The notes: generated by a model not told the origin, from the letters alone. A DNA stretch of 64,000 bases from Fragum whitleyi (GCA_948146395.1 OX411547.1:31228614-31292613), one strand, 5' to 3'. Counted from the first letter of the stretch, positions 22,136 through 34,824 are shown. Numbers and translations are program-made.

Positions 22136-25100
22136 CTGAAATAGATAATTGATACTTGTTCAGTCTGTCACCATGTTTTTTTTTAAATTCCCCAAAATTT
22201 ACTTTTTGTACATTTAAAAAAAAACGCCCAAAAAAATTTGACAGGATGTTTGAGAGGGCCAGTGTCGCTCCACTAGCTTTAATTTATCCATCAATGATTT
22301 GACTTAGTTTTTTCGTCTGATAGATGGCTAAATTGGTTGTAGTTTAAAGAAAGACTATTTTTTATCATTCATTCACACTTTTTGGGAATGAAAATCAATA
22401 TTAAGAACAGGTCTTATTTCCAAAACAGATAACTAACATGTTTGAAATACAAATTGTACAAGTTAGTGTTATTTCATAGGGTCAATTAAGTATGTGGGTT
22501 GATCCAAAAGTTCATAAAATGAAGTTATAAATCATCAGAAAGGCTAACTATCATAATCAAAATTATCCAGTCATTAAATGCATCATCTGTGTAATGATCA
22601 TGGATAATTTTAAATGTTTACATTTAATAGTGACTGAAAAATGCATGAATTAAGGCAAAGACCCCCTACTAATGCGGGGGAGCAAGAAAGTCAAATACGA
22701 TGTCAATGATGTTTCTCTTCTACATAGCCTCCACTTACTCTCATGCCTTTCTGTGTCTGATACACCAACTTACAGAAATTATCCACATGCATTTCAAATC
22801 AAATTTGTTTACAATTTTTATATGCATGGTGTATCTAATAAAGTGAAAAGCCAAAATCTGGACATTTATTTTTGGAAAATAGTGAGAACCAATTGGGATA
22901 TATTTGTCTGTTGAAAGTCGTTTAGACCATTCTAAATACTTCTTTGCAGCCTTGCCCACTTCGAATATCCGGGATAGCATTAAGAAAAGTTTTCTTCTGT
23001 ACATTTTTATAATTTTTATAAATTATCTGAAATGTATGGATTGGTGAATAACATAGATCATTGCGAAATTCGAAAAATAAACGGTATTCATATTTTGGTG
23101 TTGACGTCTAGAAAATTTTTCCACAAATATTCTGTATTACTAAAATATTCTGTGTCCGTAAGAAATCTCCCAATAAGCTTTAAAATATGACAAATAATTC
23201 CTCTTTGCTTCATATTTAATTTAGCCAAGTGATTTCCAACTAAAATTACAGAAAACTTACAGAAAACTTGATTTATTTAACAGATTTTCATTATTTTTTC
23301 TTGCTCCCCCGCCTTAGCATACATATGTTTCTATGGTAACTTATACTAAGGTTGCTAAAAATAGTTTTGCAAAAATAATAACATTAATGTTGTCTGTTGT
23401 TACAAAATGGCCCATTGACCAAATTGTATTCTGAACAAGCTATAAATGCGAAAAGTTATAAGCCCATTACATGAACTTCTGGATCATCCCTCGTACAATA
23501 TAACTAATCAACTACATGTGTATATTTTTCCATTACAAATCATAAATTTTCCAACCAACTTTGATTTTTTTTTTTCATTTCAACATATCTTGCACAGGTT
23601 TTCATGAATCTGAATGATTGGCGCAAATTTTATCAGAATGACTAAGTGAATAGCAGGCAGTATTAGCTAAGATCAGACTGCACATCTGTGCAGGCTGCTT
23701 TTAGTTTATACTTTCTACCAAAGCTTTATAATAATGTTAGAGCAACAGATAGAGGGGTACTTTTGATTTTGAATTAAAATAATTCTACAATAAGTTCATA
23801 AATTCTATATTGTAGGTACTCATTGGAATGTTCAAGATGATTCTAATGAGTCACCACAACAAAGGGCTTCATTCAGAAACAAAGATTTTAGAATGACATA
23901 CCCCCTCTTACCTGTATCTCTGCAGAAGTAGCTGTGTTCATTAAGTTTGCATAAAAGTCGAGAAAAAAGTAGCCAAATGCAACAGTTCTTATAACTAGAA
24001 TTACAAAGCTTTATTTGTATTGAACTTTAAAATCAGCCCTGTGTGTGACATTTCCAACAATTCAATTCAAATCAAAATGTATGAAAAAAAGAACTGGTGA
24101 TCTGGAGGAGAACAATATAAGCTCCTACCTTTCATTCAAATATGTTTCTTATACATTGTAATCATACATGTATATATATAACATATAAATTATTTGAATA
24201 AAAAAATTTAAACCAGCCAATTTGACATAACCAAAGCAGGGATCATCAGCACATGATGTTGCCTAGTTTTCCCTAAAGCCTATACATTTTCTGATAGTCG
24301 TCAATTTTGTGCATAGGAATTTAAAAATCCTAAATACACCCATGAGTAATGGCTTGTTTTTCATGTTAGATTGAATTATCTTTCATTTACAGCAGTATTA
24401 TCATTTGGGGCATTGCCACCAGCAAAAATCAGGGCTTGTGCTAGCTTTTCAAATTCAGGAGTCAACTGTAATTTATAGGGGTCAAAACTGCTGTTGAAGG
24501 GGTCAATAAGCCAAAAGATTGAATAAAATGGGCAAATATTTTTGGATTTGCTGATGAATTTCTTCAATTATCTTTTTCATATCTCTATAAAAGATTCATA
24601 TGAATATGAATCTCTTATAAAGATATGATGGAGACAATATTTTCAATAAATTTACAATATTAAGCAGTTTTGAGATACAATACTGCACATTTGAAGGGTC
24701 AAAATGACCCCTCCTGATAGAAAAATCCAACATTTTCTCATTTTTGAGGGTCAAAAGCCTGGTTTAAGGGTCAAACACAAACCCTGATGATAAAGTTTTT
24801 ATTGTTCTCTCAATGAAAGATTGAATTCTATCTTACACTGAAACAAATCATTATCCTCTTTATCAATAATTGTCATTAATTCTCAGTAAACTACTCAGCC
24901 GCACCGACCTTGACAAGGTAACAAGCTACCACTGTAGCACTTCTTGTTCTTCCAGCCTTACAGTGTACATACACACTAGACTTCTCCGCTCGGTGCTCAA
25001 ATATGAAGTCTATAGCTTTACCAATATCTTCTTGAGTTGGCGTACCAGTAAAATCTATTGTGGGTATTTTCAGCAGAGTTATGCCATGCTGCTTCCATTC

Positions 25101-28100
25101 CTATTATTACAAATGAGCCTGTGAGAAACATTTCAAACAGTTTCACAAATGCACAAGGACTTGACATTTAGGTGGTGGAATTGTGATAGTTTTACAACAT
25201 TTCGGAACACATAATCATTCACAATGTTAACCAAGGTTTCATAATGAAATCATTAGGAAACCTCAGTTAACACTGTCAACTTCATGACTTCCAAAATATT
25301 GATTAACTATAATGGGTCTACAAAGTTTATGTAATTTTTTAGGTACACATATCTACCAACTTAGGGCAGAGTAAAGACTCTGGTCATATTGTACGGATGC
25401 ACAGGCCAATTAGGGTCATTACTTGGTGCACATGTTAAATGCTTGAAATGTAACACACTGGCTTAAATTCTGCTTAGTCCTAGCCAGCACTACAATGCTT
25501 TTGATTCCAGCAGAAGATCCAGGATTTCTATAAAAGGGGGTTCAAAAATACAAAACCAGGTTTCTTTTTCCTGGTTAAAAACCATTTTAACCCTTATCCT
25601 GCTGAATTTAAATTTCATTTTAACAAATTTCTTTTTTACTTAGACATATCAAAATGACTACCTCCAGGTTGTTCCACATAAATCAAGAAGACGGCAGACA
25701 GTGTATGCTAAGATCAGACTGCCAAAACCATGTTCACAACAAGAATATGTCACGAACAGCAAAAGGGTTTAATTGAAATTCCGCATGAAAATGAAATGAT
25801 TGAGCTTCAGAGGGCTTGTTGAACCGCCAAAAACCCCCTTTGATAATGCATCTGGATTTATGCACCTTACATCAAAACTCTAATGCAGGATTCTACCCCA
25901 TATAGTACTATGATTTTCGGAAAACCACTCGGCCAAACTCACAATCAACCTCGGATGTACACAGACGGACTATTTTTAAGAATTATGGGAAAACCTTGGA
26001 AAAACTTGATGAGGTCAGTTAAAATGACGTTGGCCCTAAAAACTTTCAGTGAAAACATTCAACATCGCCAGCACTACTAGTTTAAGTCACTGATGTTTAG
26101 CCATCGTATCCTTATATAAATATCTTTAGGTTCTTAAATAACAGTTGAAAAAGCTTAATTTTGAGATTGACAAATCATTCTCAAAAATTAAGATTTTTCA
26201 CCTGTTATTTACTGTAAAAATATCAATCTAAAGATAGCACCGGTTGTCTCTGCGCTAGTTTTTCTTTCACTGTTTCTGCCTAAAAAATTGCACAATTTTG
26301 TTGTATTCTCATCCGCCTTATATACACCTGAGGTCTGTTGCAGTTTACGTTCCGAGTGATTACTATGTATCTCCATATGAAACGGTGAGTAGTAAGAAAT
26401 ACCGACTTCTATATCAAATATATTTAAATTGGTTAATATTAGCTTTAAAGCTTATCTTTATATGTTAAAGTGAAAAGAAATTAGGGATAACACCCAAGGT
26501 ATCAACTGATTAGGACCCTTTCTCAATTGGGAGTATTTCAATCAAAGTAGACAGCAAACTAATATCTCTCATTGAATTGCTACTGTCATTTACATAATCT
26601 TTAATTGGAATCAATGAGCATATTGCATTACCTCTTCTGTATTCACAAAAGGTGTCAATTCCCATTCTTCATTTAATGTGACCACACCTTTCACATTTTC
26701 TTCTGTAGCAAACTGAAACATATAATATCAGTAACATATAAATGTATCATTTCTTTGGGAAGTGTGTAAAAGTTTAATTCCAAGTCTGATTGTCCTGACC
26801 GCCCAGGCTGACAAGGGTCGCAACTTTTCACTTATCATATATTTTCTGAAACTGTAATATTCATGCTACATATCTATGTACCCATTTTTGAATTGCAATC
26901 TCAGGTTGAACGCTGCTGAAAACAATGAATCAGTTTTAACATTTTTCACTTTACAGAGTTATGACTCCAGAATGAGATGGTCTTAATTTATTGGACAGGT
27001 CACTTTTACATTTTGTTGAAATTATTCAAAGTTTAAAACATAATTCAAAAGAAACTAGTACGCCCTAGAAAACAGTGCTCCAGCTAGGTTCCCAAAAGGG
27101 CAGGGTGCAAAGTGTCCTGGAAGAGCACTTTCGAGTTGCGAAGCACCGAGAGGGGGTGTGGGAGGAGGTGTCCCCCTCCCAAAAGGGGGGCTATGGGATC
27201 TCCCCCAAGAAAATTTTGATTTTTAAGGGCTTTAAAATGGGCTCTGGTGAGTTTAAAAAAGGGTTTTGGTATTAAAAAAGGGTGACTGTTTCAACCCCTC
27301 CATGGGTCTCATCAGGCAGGTGGCAGTAGAATCATTAGATGGAAATACTGCAGATATTCCCCTGTTACTGTCTTTTTTTTCTTTTTTTTTTTATTCATTT
27401 TTTATTTTTTTATTATTTTATCTTTTTTTTTTTTATAACTTTTCCTTTACCGATATAAACATCAAAGAGGCCTGATTTTATTGACCGTGGCTTCTATTCC
27501 CTTAAGAATAGCATCCTTTATTTTTTAAATTAAGTTTACTAAAGATGGCAAATTGAAGAAATTTTTGAACACAAAACAAAAACATGTTACGGACGGGGCA
27601 AACAACGGGTTTCGGGGATTGAATTATATGCTTCCGAGACCTTCAACAATTCTAAATTTTCGTTATGAAGGGTGTAAAGGTTGATCATTACCCCTTTTTA
27701 ACCTTGTTAATAGCTTATTGTAAGCATTTACTCGATAATCGCTTTTTGTTTTTGACTGTCAAATTGGTTTACGGGCGCGCGCTAATTTCCATGCACAGAT
27801 TAACGGATACTGCTTCCTTGATAAAGAATCATGCCTTGTGATTGGTTGAGTTGCCGATTTAAATCCCGCCCTTCTTCTCTACTGGCTGTAATTAGTTATG
27901 GCCTTCACGGGTTGATTATACGCATTTGCGATCATGTCAAAGTTTGCAAATCGTTCCAGAAAAGGCGTTAAATTTAGATAATCGCTGATTTGACATGTAA
28001 AGCTACAATTTAGGGACTAGTTTAGAACAGGGCAATGGAAAAAAGGGCAGGGCACCGATTTTTGACGGCAGGGCAGGGGCACCCTTCTGAAAGGGCCTAG

Positions 28101-28660
28101 CTAGAACACTGGAAAAGTAAGCACCAAATACATATGAATCTCTAGTAAAATATGAAGGAGACAATTTAAGAAGTCATAACCCAGAAATATTTACATATAA
28201 AAAAACTCATATATTAGTTTTTTTACTTTGAGGCATAGAAATTTGCCGTCAAGTGGTCAATCGACCCTGAAAGGTATCACTAACATAAACCCCTCTGTTA
28301 CAAATTCTGTAAAGTCAGAATTTCAGATAGAGAGGGCAATTTTGGATGTTAGATTAAGGTATTCTAAAAAACATTGCAAATATACTATGATGTGGATACT
28401 CATTGGAATCATCTAGTCAAAAAAATCCAAATGAGTCCCCACAACATAGGTTTTCATTGAGAAGTTAATATTTTAGACTAGCTTTAGCCCCTCTTATCTG
28501 AACCTCTGGAATTTACCCATTTGGTCATCCCTCTAAAAGGCAGGGCACCTAATAACACAGTCTCATCGATCCTATCATACCACTTCCTGCTTGTTACTTT
28601 TGTCATCACAACGTTGTAAAACAGTGTTGGATAATATGCAACTCGGTTGAATAAACTCAT
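21998..28660 (-). CDS. PTPMT1: PTPMT1-like mitochondrial dual-specificity phosphatase, four exons, complete
   Basis: Exons on the minus strand are 28660-28517, 26712-26632, 25100-24909 and 22135-21998, all joined in phase 0. The protein is 184 aa, close to family length (about 200). Landmarks in order: an N-terminal hydrophobic/basic segment with YPTLFYNV (residues 10-17), [17 protein letters not shown] (27-43), [14 protein letters not shown] (53-66), TIDFTGTP with the likely general-acid Asp, and the catalytic P-loop HCKAGRTRS, matching HCxxGxxR[S/T]. The C-terminus is an HGWTPDQA helix. In animals PTPMT1 dephosphorylates phosphatidylglycerophosphate in the inner mitochondrial membrane for cardiolipin synthesis. 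The role here is inferred from motif and order conservation. All catalytic residues are present. A minus-strand AATAAA lies about 110 bp past the stop. Confidence 0.92.
22667..23320. mobile_element. Element with inverted GGGGGAGCAAGAAA ends, in PTPMT1 intron 3
   Basis: gcgggggagcaagaaag at 22674 and its inverse tttcttgctcccccgcc at 23297 bound about 640 bp of AT-rich sequence with no recognisable protein (open frames at 22672-22914 and 22741-23004 lack any domain). Confidence 0.5.
24909..25100 (-). CDS. PTPMT1: PTPMT1 exon 3 (catalytic P-loop)
   Basis: A 192-base phase-0 exon of 64 codons. It holds [18 protein letters not shown] and the active-site HCKAGRTRS. The acceptor is taataatag with a weak polypyrimidine tract. 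The donor is gtcggt after CTTGTCAAG, an unusual donor with C at +3, but only this junction continues the family sequence [13 protein letters not shown]. Reading through would hit TAG within a few codons. Confidence 0.9.
25168..25322 (+). mobile_element. MITE family B, copy 4, in PTPMT1 intron 2
   Basis: Diverged copy (gtggtggaattgtgatag … aatgggtctac) just upstream of PTPMT1 exon 3 on the gene strand. The end matches are weaker than in other copies. Confidence 0.65.
26112..26238. repeat. Foldback in PTPMT1 intron 2
   Basis: Arms tatctttaggttcttaaata … and … tatcaatctaaagata, with inner arms cttaattttgaga / tctcaaaaattaag. About 125 bp. Confidence 0.55.
26632..26712 (-). CDS. PTPMT1: PTPMT1 exon 2
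   Basis: An 81-base phase-0 exon between acceptor gtttcag and donor gtaatg. It encodes 27 residues including [14 protein letters not shown], a conserved PTPMT1 segment. Intron 1 upstream holds a 1.04-kb hAT-like element. Confidence 0.88.
27073..28111. mobile_element. Non-autonomous hAT-like element in PTPMT1 intron 1
   Basis: Ends CAGTGCTCCAGCTAGG and, inverted, CAGTGTTCTAGCTAGG (two mismatches in 16); CAGTG is typical of hAT termini. Subterminal gggcaggg stretches are mirrored at both ends. The interior has T-runs (27367-27435) and no transposase. The target duplication is not clean (gaaaa is shared, offset). Confidence 0.65.
28517..28660 (-). CDS. PTPMT1: PTPMT1 exon 1
   Basis: ATG at 28660-28658; 48 codons, ending TKW before the donor gtaaat. 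It encodes the N-terminal membrane/mitochondrial segment and the family-typical [17 protein letters not shown]. The start is chosen because it is the first Met and gives an N-terminus aligning with the family YPTL motif. Confidence 0.88.
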
Positions 28661-29391
28661 TTTGCTTCGATGTTTACACTTTCTTTGTCAGGAAAAATTA
28701 AACTGGCCTGTCTTCTCTTGCGGTGGTTCGAATCATGTTCTCACACACAGGGGTTGCCTATTCTGATAACAGCAAACAAATCATTATCAGTTTAAATTAC
28801 GAATGCAAACTGTTAAATCAAATATTATCTAAGTTGAAACGATCAATTTGACAGTTCATGCCTTGCGGCTCCAGTTTTAACAAATGGCGACTTTTAATAC
28901 AAGGGGAATAACTTTTCATAACGGCTTTAATTTTTAGACTGGAGGCCTGTATTAATTTGAGAAATTATAAGATAAGATGAGCATATCAACAGTCTCTTCC
29001 ATCACACATAAACACCCCCCCCCCCGCAAAAAACTGATAATTGTTAAAACTGATAAAATATAACCTGAAACAAGAGGTCAAAGAACGACAGTATCGCTCC
29101 ACTGGTACCACGGACCCTAAATAATACAGGGATTCGATACATATATTTTGGGTCTGTGAGATAATGTAGAGTAAAACATTGCCACTGTCTAAATAGTGCC
29201 GATAAAATAGTCTTATGTTAAATATTGTTTTTGAAAAAAACTTCAGTACTAGATTAAACGCATCAGTAGACGTCAAAAGTAGATCGTCGAATTCCGTAAG
29301 TCTCATTCATATACTCAGTGGCTTATTCAACATTTACAGGTTTAGTCACTCCCCAATAGAGCAATCGACTCATTTTTTGTGAATTATTATC

Positions 29392-31430
29392 CCCTGCCGT
29401 TTTCGGCGAAGGGATAAAGTAATTGTCTCCGAGGTTCCGACATTCCGTCATTCCGAGGTTCCGTCGATAAACTTGTCCGAAGCATATCTCCTAAAGAATA
29501 ATAGCTATCAACTTGAAAATTTATGGATGGATAGATCTTATAGAGGAGAAATATAGTGCACAAGAACTACAACTCTTGCTTGCATAATTTTAGAGTTATT
29601 GCCCTTTGTGATTTTCGATACATAGAATTTGTCTGAAGCATATCTCCTAAAGTATAATAGCTATCAACCTGAAACATCATGGGTGGATAGATCTTATGGA
29701 GGAGAAGTGCGGTGCATAAGAACTACAACTATTGCTTTCATAATTTTGGAGTTATTGTCCTTTGTTTTTTTTAGTATTTAAATTTTGTCCGGAGCATATC
29801 TCCTTAAGTATAATAGCTATTAACTTGAAACTTAATGGGTGGATAGATTCCATAGCGGAAAAGTGCAGTGCACAAGAACTACGAATTTTGCTTGTATACT
29901 TTTGGAGTTATTGCCCTTTGTTATTTTTAATACTTAGATTTTGTCCAGAGCATATTCCTAAAGCATAATAGCTATAAACTTGAAACTTCTATGGGTGGAT
30001 AGATCTCATGGAGGAGAAGTGCAGTGCACAAGAACTACATCTCTTGCAGTGTAGGATCTATTCTTTGTTATTCGAATGAGGTTACGGGGTTTACAAAGTC
30101 TAATGATATAGAACGAATACATTTGAAATTTTGAAAAAAATTCTTGGCGTAAAAACTACTACCTGTAATTATGCGGTGTATTATGAATTAGGAAGATACC
30201 CACTATACATAAGAAATTATACAAGCGTTATAAAATATTGGGGGAAAATAATTTCTACAAATAATATTATCATGAATACTCTTTATGATAATTTGTCGAA
30301 AAATATCAATGATGGAACAATGAATTGGTGTAGTAAGGTTAAATATTTATTTGATAGGTATGGGTTTAGCTATGTTTGGACTAATCCTCACAGTGTAGAT
30401 CAGAACCATTATTATAAAACATTTAGATCAAAAGTAATAGACGAATTCTATCAAAGAAATGTTTAGTTATATAAATAGCAGTACATTACTTACAACCTGT
30501 AGATTACTTAAAACTAGTCCAGTTTAGATAATTATTTGAATGTCCTACCTTTGAAATGGTTAAACAATATTTCAAGGTTAAGTCTTTCATCTCATCCTCT
30601 AAGAATAGAAACAGGAAGGTATGGTAATTATAGAACCGAGAGAAACCAGCGTATTTGCGAATTGTGTAACAGCAACGAAATAGAAGACGAATACCACTTC
30701 CTTTTATACTGTAGTGCTTATAAAGATATTAGACGAATATATATAAATAAAAAGTATTACCGATGTCCTAGTATGTACAAAATGACACTTTTATTAACAA
30801 CAATAATAAGAAATAATTAATAAATCTTGCCAAATATATTAAAGAAGCGCTAGAACTGAGATCTTCTTTAATTAATAACATTCAGAGAACTACTTAATGT
30901 ATAGATGCATTTATTAGTCAAATCTTACTTTGCATCGATTAAGAAACTCAACTTGCTTATCTTCCCATTTCTAAAATACTACTATATATCTAAATGTAAC
31001 ATGTATTATCCAGTCAAATTTTCAAAAGAAATTGTAACAGTATGTTTTGATCTTGACGCGTATGTCATTGTGATATTTTCATATTTGTATATAGTTATAT
31101 TGTATGACGAGAAACTGTAAAGTTTAAGTCAATAAAATATTGTCTATTGTCTATTGTCTTGCTTGCGTAATGTTGGGGTTATTGCCCTTTATTATTTTTA
31201 GTACTTTGATTTTGTCCGGAGCATATCCTTAAGTATAAAAGCTATCCAAATGAAACTTCAACTTTAACTATTGCTTGCATAATTTTCAAGTTTTTGCCCT
31301 TTGTTATTTTAAAGACTTAGATTTTGTAGGGGGTAAATCTTTTAAAGTACAAAAGAATCCTTAATATATTGGGCTTAAGTTTACTATCAAGCTTTCACGG
31401 CGGGGGATGGCCATGTCCGACATGGCTCTT
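29392..31430 (+). repeat. Tandem repeat block with a LINE insertion
   Basis: Starts cccctgccgttttcggcgaa and ends ggggatggccatgtccgaca … cttgttc. The interior repeats a unit about 150 bp long: tgtccgaagcatatctcct, aatagctatcaac, gggtggatagatctta, aagaactacaactcttgct, gagttattgccctttg. It is interrupted by the LINE fragment at 30048-31160. The first 31 bases of the window match the 3' end of this family. Confidence 0.8.
30048..31160 (+). mobile_element. 5'-truncated LINE (non-LTR retrotransposon) 3' end, decayed
   Basis: Two open stretches, 30131-30466 and 30536-30820, read as the C-terminal part of a LINE reverse-transcriptase polyprotein. Features are YYELGRYPLYIR, then LSLSSHPLRIETGRYG and a terminal Cys/His cluster RICELCNSNEIEDEYHF…YC. 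Frameshifts and stops separate the two, so it is inactive. The 3' end is aataaaata followed by a short repeat of tattgtc. Both borders carry tcttgc, a likely 6-bp target duplication inside a tandem-repeat unit. Confidence 0.8.
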
Positions 31431-31649
31431 GTTCTACCTCTATAGGCCTGTGATACATAGATCACAAGGGTTGAATTTTGAAACTATTGACCAACAAGGT
31501 AGAACCATGCGCGGAAAAAGATGTCCAGCCTAACCATGGTGTTTTTCAACCAGTGCTACCAAGCCATCCTTTCCAAGTCTCAATCTGTTCTTTCACATAG
31601 TTTTACGATTATACATCCATTTGTGGGAGATAAATGTCGAAAAGGATGT

Positions 31650-31725
31650 CGATGGCTCAGTGCGAAACAGTTACAACTCACTATATGTTTGTAGAAAGTT
31701 ACTATCGTTTCGTGCTGAGCTATCG
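31650..31725. repeat. Short foldback family C, copy 2
   Basis: cgatggctcagtgcgaaac … gtttcgtgctgagctatcg; same hairpin as at 5450. Confidence 0.7.
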
Positions 31726-31860
31726 CTATGTGGTGTTGTGGATCGAACTCGGGCCCCAGAGGTTGGCCAACCATGACAAATGAAGTCGATCTTTCAAGTC
31801 CTACACGAGGTGCTCCTTTAAGAAAACTCTTAAAGAGATTATAAAACTGGTTTTGTTCTT

Positions 31861-32020
31861 GAGGTAGTGGACTCGTAATAGTTCCGCAACATTTAGGAAC
31901 TCGTGATCTTTCACAATGTTGACATAGGTTTCCTTATGAAATCTTTTTGAAACCTCAGTTAACATTGTTAAAGTTCATTACTTCCGAAATGTTGCGGAGC
32001 TATTACGGGTCCACTAATTT
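31861..32020 (+). mobile_element. MITE family B, copy 5
   Basis: Starts gaggtagtggactcgtaata and ends ttacgggtccactaa, with family-typical interior. Confidence 0.75.
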
Positions 32021-32519
32021 AATTGAGAATTTTTCTCAAATTTATCATGTAGATCATATGATATTTTTTTATGATATCACATGGATTTTTTTTAATAATG
32101 ACATAATCCGGTTTTTTTTTAGAAATTTAATTACTGTTAGAAACATCGACGAAAGCAAGGCGACCGTACGCAGATATTCCTATTTTGGATGAATTATTGA
32201 CTCAAATCTGCCTTGTTGGCGCTTTGAACAATATCCTGAACGTGAAAGCGAAAAGTTTCGACTTTTTCAGACTGCGTTATTATGAATGCGTACAGTCTCA
32301 TGGGTACCTCACGCGATTTTGACTCGTTTGACACACTATACATAGGCCTATGCAGTTGAGCAGTTTTCACCAAAACTTGTTGAAATGCGACTTCTGGTTG
32401 ACCTATACCAGAACAAAACCAAAATCAAATATGTTGTTTAATGGATTCCCACGATGGTCCCTTTTCTTGCGACATGTAACATTAGATAACATCAGTGGCT
32501 AAGCAACCTAGCTGTAAGG

Positions 32520-32785
32520 GCTTAACAACCATTACTTACATTACGCGAGTGCGTAATAGAAATAAATCATCGTTGACGAATGGTCATAACATCAAAACGA
32601 CAGCTAATTAAAGCTGTAGTTATGATGTTTTGATTATTCACCAATGCTCAAATCATAGAAAAAGGGGGAGGGGCGGACGGAGAACATTCATATTTTATCA
32701 CAGTCAACACGCCTTTATCCCATATCATGTTGGTCGCCTTCTGAGTGCGTGTCAACTTTAAAATCCAAGTTGCCCCTATGATGAA
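32520..32785 (-). repeat. Dispersed repeat family F, copy 4 (inverted)
   Basis: ttacgcgagtgcgtaat at the left, hairpin catcaaaacgacagct / agctgtagttatgatg, then aagttgcccctatgatg. Confidence 0.6.
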
Positions 32786-33085
32786 TCTTCAAACATTTGC
32801 TTCCCGCATATTGGAAAGCATCTACTGTTATGGTTCATGTAGTTGCATTAAATAATATTAATGGAAAAAATGCTAAAGATCTTTTTTGGTATTTTCAACT
32901 TTAATACATAATGAATAACAATTTTCTTAAGCAATGGTACAAACAATGGGTCAAAGAATATATACGTAAACATTTTTGAATAACTATTAACTATCTCTCT
33001 GTTTCTATCTCTCTTTCCCTTTGTGTCTTTCTCTCTCTGCCTCTCTTTTTCTCTTTATATCTTTTTATATTCATGACAATTTTGT

Positions 33086-33200
33086 AGTCCGGTGGTCAGG
33101 ACGGGGATTGCGAGATCGGAAGGTCCCGGAATCAAATCCAGACCAGACCGCCGGAATTTTGTGAGTAAACGATTAACATTATGTTTTTCTCCACCCAGGT
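33086..33200 (+). mobile_element. tRNA-related SINE head
   Basis: tagtccggtggtcaggacg resembles an A box and cggaatcaaatcc a B box, about 45 bases apart. Downstream sequence does not fold as a functional tRNA, so this is read as SINE-derived; the body boundary is uncertain. Confidence 0.5.
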
Positions 33201-34599
33201 GTATGAATGATAACACGTGAATGTTGAAGGCAAATTTGCTGTGGCAACAAAAAGTTGACATTCGACTTAAGACTAAATGGTTGTGGGTTAATTGTAAATT
33301 CGTTGAGCAAACCATCGATTTGAAAAAAAAAAGACTTTAAAACACATTTGTAGATATATACTAAACAAATACACGTGTTACGGGTAAATAAGCATAGAAT
33401 CGCGCCTCGAGATGATAAAAATATACTCAATATAGAATTTACTAAAACTTAAAGTTAGAATGAGATTCGATTTTTACACGAATTTTGGAAAATAAAATAT
33501 CATGCAAGGATATCGAACTATTACCTTCAGGTAATGCCTTGGCTTAAATAAATCTACAATTAGATATATGCAAATTAAAAGGCGGATCCAGGATTTATGT
33601 AAAAGGGATTCGAGCATGGAAATTCCGAAAGGGTCACAGGTTTTGCGAGTCTGAGACTCACAAATTAGTAGTCAGGACTCCCAAAACTTCTTGTCGTAGG
33701 TTCCTATGAGGGTCTGGAATTTTATTTCAGAAAAGAATTGAAGACTGTTTTAAACAGTCTTCAATTCTTTTCTGAAGGTGATCCACAATGGTTGATATCT
33801 ATCCAACACCTCGTGTAGCTAATCCATAGAACATTTAATATTTGCCCAAGAAGCACTAGGATAGCTAAATAGTCTTTTATTAAATCGGGGACGACGAAAC
33901 CTTAAGAAAGGGCCCTAAAGAACCTACTATCGAGGCCTTGGGACCCTTTTTGTTGACGCCTCACAAAAAACCCAGGGAGGAGGGGGCGGGGGCGTTTCCT
34001 ACTTTAGCCCAATTTTGATTGAATTTCTCCACGACAATAAAATAGAAGGGTCTGAGAGGCGGGGTTTTTTAACTCCAGAATCCCCTCTTGATCCGCTACT
34101 TAATTTGACTCAGTTGCGTAATAAGAAAGTTATATAGTCTTGGATCCTTATGACTAACCGTTACCCTATTTATGTAGACTTACATATATATTATCTTTTC
34201 GCTCAATTTTAAAATATCAGATCTGACAAGAATGCAAATAATACAATGTGGTAGAGATTTTCGTTTCAAACTCTCACAGAAGATTTAGTGCGTAAAGTGT
34301 CGACTCGAGTATGAATGCGCAGATCGCGCAGATTCGCACTTTGCTGATTTTCAAAATAATGATAAATCTTTCTTCCCGGAGAAGCATTTTTTTAAAAAAT
34401 ATATATACGAGCATATTAAAAAAAAATGGGCAAGTTTAGTTTTTTTTAAATATCGTGTATGTTTGATTAGAACAGCGCAGATCTCAAGCGGTCGCCATTT
34501 GATATCGTTTGTAAATAAAGGAAAAGATAGTGCTTGAGGACCAGCGCTTTCAAATTCCTGTATATCTAGCTGTTCCGATGTGTATAAGGTAGGAACCTC

Positions 34600-34824
34600 T
34601 TAGAACTCATCTAATTCGTGTCTATAGTCTATACAGCCTACTTCATCTGGTACCCTAGTCATGTCTACAGTAGATTTAAAATTCATTGTGGAATCACTTT
34701 TCATAGTCTTTGAGGGCGTTAGTGAATTTAGGGGCTTGAGCTGACCGGATACTTTGTCCTTCACGAGTTGTGTCCCTTTGACTCGTTTCCATTTCATTCT
34801 TCGGTTTTGGAACCAGACTTTTAC
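34600..34824 (-). CDS. Mox: Mox A exon 3 (homeodomain residues 45-60 and C-terminus)
   Basis: Acceptor tctcgtttgcag. The exon starts [17 protein letters not shown], then a 58-residue tail beginning [15 protein letters not shown] and ending in an acidic HELDEF, with TAA at 34602-34600. Confidence 0.94.
   Translation of the reverse strand, partial: VKVWFQNRRMKWKRVKGTQLVKDKVSGQLKPLNSLTPSKTMKSDSTMNFKSTVDMTRVPDEVGCIDYRHELDEF

Larger units (their letters stand above)
28661..34599. other. Intergenic between PTPMT1 and Mox A
   Basis: PTPMT1 and Mox A are both on minus, so this holds the PTPMT1 promoter and the Mox A 3' flank. Contents: the tandem block with LINE, family B, C, F and M repeats, a SINE head at 33086, a CT-rich stretch at 33001-33060 and a gcggatccaggattta-type repeat at 33580-34110. 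A palindrome aagactgttttaaacagtctt lies near 33745. No other exon was seen. Confidence 0.55.

Noticed and set aside
22672..23004. ORFs on both strands inside the GGGGGAGCAAGAAA-ended element
   Set aside because: No transposase or other domain features; short and repeat-internal.
24870..25124. 84-codon plus-strand ORF
   Set aside because: Antisense shadow of PTPMT1 exon 3, whose minus-strand frame carries HCKAGRTRS.
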